5,923 bases of DNA, from the NCBI GenBank assembly GCA_027295975.1, contig JAPUJX010000635.1, positions 1 through 5,923 on the forward strand, in the 5' to 3' direction. Position 1 is the stretch's first letter. Each line of letters opens with the position of its first letter. The notes beneath the pieces are model-generated. The model was not told the DNA's origin and did no database searches. It was given only the letters and a program-made list of their open reading frames with translations. The translations under genes and the position numbers were made by a program. Shown piece after piece: positions 5,421 through 5,923 of the stretch. Source of the stretch: Gammaproteobacteria bacterium. Lineage in GTDB: Bacteria; Pseudomonadota; Gammaproteobacteria; Pseudomonadales; Azotimanducaceae.

Positions 5421-5444
5421 ATACCCCTATAGGGTATAGGTCAA
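5416..5444 (-). promoter_or_regulatory. copA operon promoter
   Basis: On the - strand, TTGACC (5444-5439, five of six consensus bases) and TATGGT (5421-5416, four of six) are exactly 17 bases apart. The spacer is almost entirely the CsoR-type palindrome, so bound repressor would block RNA polymerase. The expected start site, about 7 bases past the -10, falls at or next to A5408, the first base of the candidate leader ORF. Confidence 0.62.
5420..5438. promoter_or_regulatory. CsoR operator between copA and csoR
   Basis: An inverted repeat TATACCC-N5-GGGTATA has 7-base arms. The core TACCC-N5-GGGTA has the same spacing as the known CsoR site of Bacillus subtilis, with GC-tract arms flanked by T/A as CsoR prefers. 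It lies 19 bases before the csoR ATG and fills the spacer of the copA promoter. A further ATACC half-site lies at 5414-5418, 7 bases left of the same motif in the palindrome, which might help bind a second tetramer. Confidence 0.8.
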
Positions 5445-5457
5445 CAGAAGGACAGAC

Positions 5458-5739
5458 ATGAGCGTAACCAGCATCACTCCGCGGCAGGCCATCGTGCGGC
5501 GCCTCAACCGCATCGAGGGTCAGGTCAAAGGACTGAGTCGCATGCTGGAAACCGACCGCTATTGCATCGACATCCTGCATCAGATCCAGGCCACCAAGGC
5601 TGCGCTCACCAAGGTTGAAACCGAGTTGTTACGCGCGCACGCCAGGGAGTGTGTCGATGAGGCGCTCGAGCAAGGTTCGCTCGAAGAGCAGCGCGAGAAG
5701 ATCGTCGAGTTGGTGGATCTGTTCGAGAGAGTGCGCTGA
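5458..5739 (+). CDS. csoR: Copper-sensing repressor CsoR
   Basis: A 93-residue all-helical repressor of the CsoR/RcnR/FrmR family, which binds DNA as a tetramer and releases it on binding its effector. The helix-1 signature RRLNRIEGQVKGLSRML (14-30) is present. The ligand set is Cys36 (in RYCIDIL), His61 and Cys65 (in RAHARECV), the Cys-His-Cys pattern of Cu(I)-sensing CsoR with the same residue numbers as the Mycobacterium tuberculosis protein. Tyr35 is also kept, and Glu80 lies near the allosteric Glu81 of that protein. An N-terminal His (RcnR) and Pro2 (FrmR) are absent, and His61 argues against the persulfide sensor CstR. The ATG at 5458 has AAGGA 5 bases upstream. It is divergent from copA and shares the operator, so it should repress the copA operon and itself when copper is low. 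Confidence 0.95.
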   Translation: MSVTSITPRQAIVRRLNRIEGQVKGLSRMLETDRYCIDILHQIQATKAALTKVETELLRAHARECVDEALEQGSLEEQREKIVELVDLFERVR

Positions 5740-5744
5740 CCGAG

Positions 5745-5773
5745 TGCACCGAACAAACGGTGCATTCAGCTTT
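5745..5773 (+). terminator. Probable csoR terminator
   Basis: A perfect 7-bp stem TGCACCG / CGGTGCA (5745-5751 and 5758-5764) with the loop AACAAA starts 5 bases after the csoR stop. It is followed by TTCAGCTTT, an imperfect U tract, so termination may be partial or Rho-assisted. On the - strand no T tract follows the stem. Confidence 0.55.
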
Positions 5774-5923
5774 AGCTCGTCACCACGACATGAACCCTCC
5801 AATAGTCAGCGGGTGATAGAAGTATTCCGTTCCCATGGGTGAGTGCCTTCGCCAGTTGCGACGCCACCGCATCCATCCCGATGGTGGGCGGCAGTTCACA
5901 CCATCGAGCCCGTGTCCTATCCT
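5772..5923 (-). CDS. Possible C-terminal tail of an unrecognised gene, cut by the window edge
   Basis: An open frame runs from the right edge to TAA at 5774-5772, giving 49 residues with pieces such as LPPTIGMDAVASQLAKAL and ILLSPADYWRVHVVVTS. It reads like an ordinary soluble protein end (helix followed by strands), but I do not recognise it. It would converge with csoR and stop 8 bases past the csoR hairpin. An open frame of this length can arise by chance, and another reading frame on the same strand is also open to a stop near 5785. Apart from this, I see nothing else in 5774-5923. Confidence 0.3.
   Translation of the reverse strand, partial: DRTRARWCELPPTIGMDAVASQLAKALTHGNGILLSPADYWRVHVVVTS

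Noticed and set aside
5044..5580. A 178-codon open frame on the - strand overlapping the start of copA and part of csoR
   Set aside because: It runs through the copper operator, the copA start and the antisense of csoR, and its composition has no recognisable domain. CopA and CsoR are certain in their own frames.
3480..5739. Mobile-element or CRISPR origin for the copper cluster
   Set aside because: I saw no transposase, integrase, tRNA, terminal repeats or spaced direct repeats in or around it. The operon structure and base use look like the neighbouring genes.

Overview
The window looks like a proteobacterial chromosome segment, most likely gammaproteobacterial. The evidence is a Tat-exported CopA multicopper oxidase with an outer-membrane CopB (so a Gram-negative envelope), an HspQ of proteobacterial type, moderately high G+C, and compact short-gap operons. 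The species cannot be named from this sequence.

Layout. (1) 1-1521, + strand: the C-terminal part of a sulfatase cut by the window edge, followed 6 bases later by a membrane-anchored alpha/beta hydrolase. (2) 1545-2205, - strand: hspQ and then a small single-domain cupin, 16 bases apart, ending in a clear intrinsic terminator that faces the hydrolase. (3) 2315-5198, - strand: a copper-resistance operon copA-copB-DUF4396 with 3- and 10-base gaps and an apparent translational coupling. (4) 5199-5457: a divergent control region. (5) 5458-5739, + strand: csoR, a Cu(I)-sensing repressor, followed by a hairpin terminator. (6) 5772-5923, - strand: a weakly supported tail of an ORF running off the right edge.

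How the genes fit together. CsoR carries the Cys36/His61/Cys65 copper ligand set. A near-perfect CsoR-type operator (TACCC-N5-GGGTA inside 7-base arms) lies between csoR and copA, exactly inside the 17-base spacer of a good leftward sigma70 promoter. Copper would therefore derepress a periplasmic oxidase (CopA), an outer-membrane copper protein (CopB) and a small membrane protein (DUF4396), with csoR itself probably autoregulated from the same operator.

The most interesting item is a short ORF (5265-5408, 47 codons, - strand) in the copA leader. It encodes a signal-peptide-like hydrophobic start, a Cys-x-Cys and two His, and a Pro-rich tail ending in Pro-stop. A stem-loop follows it, just before the copA ribosome binding site. 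This arrangement suggests a second, copper-responsive leader-peptide layer of control on copA. It is inferred from sequence only.
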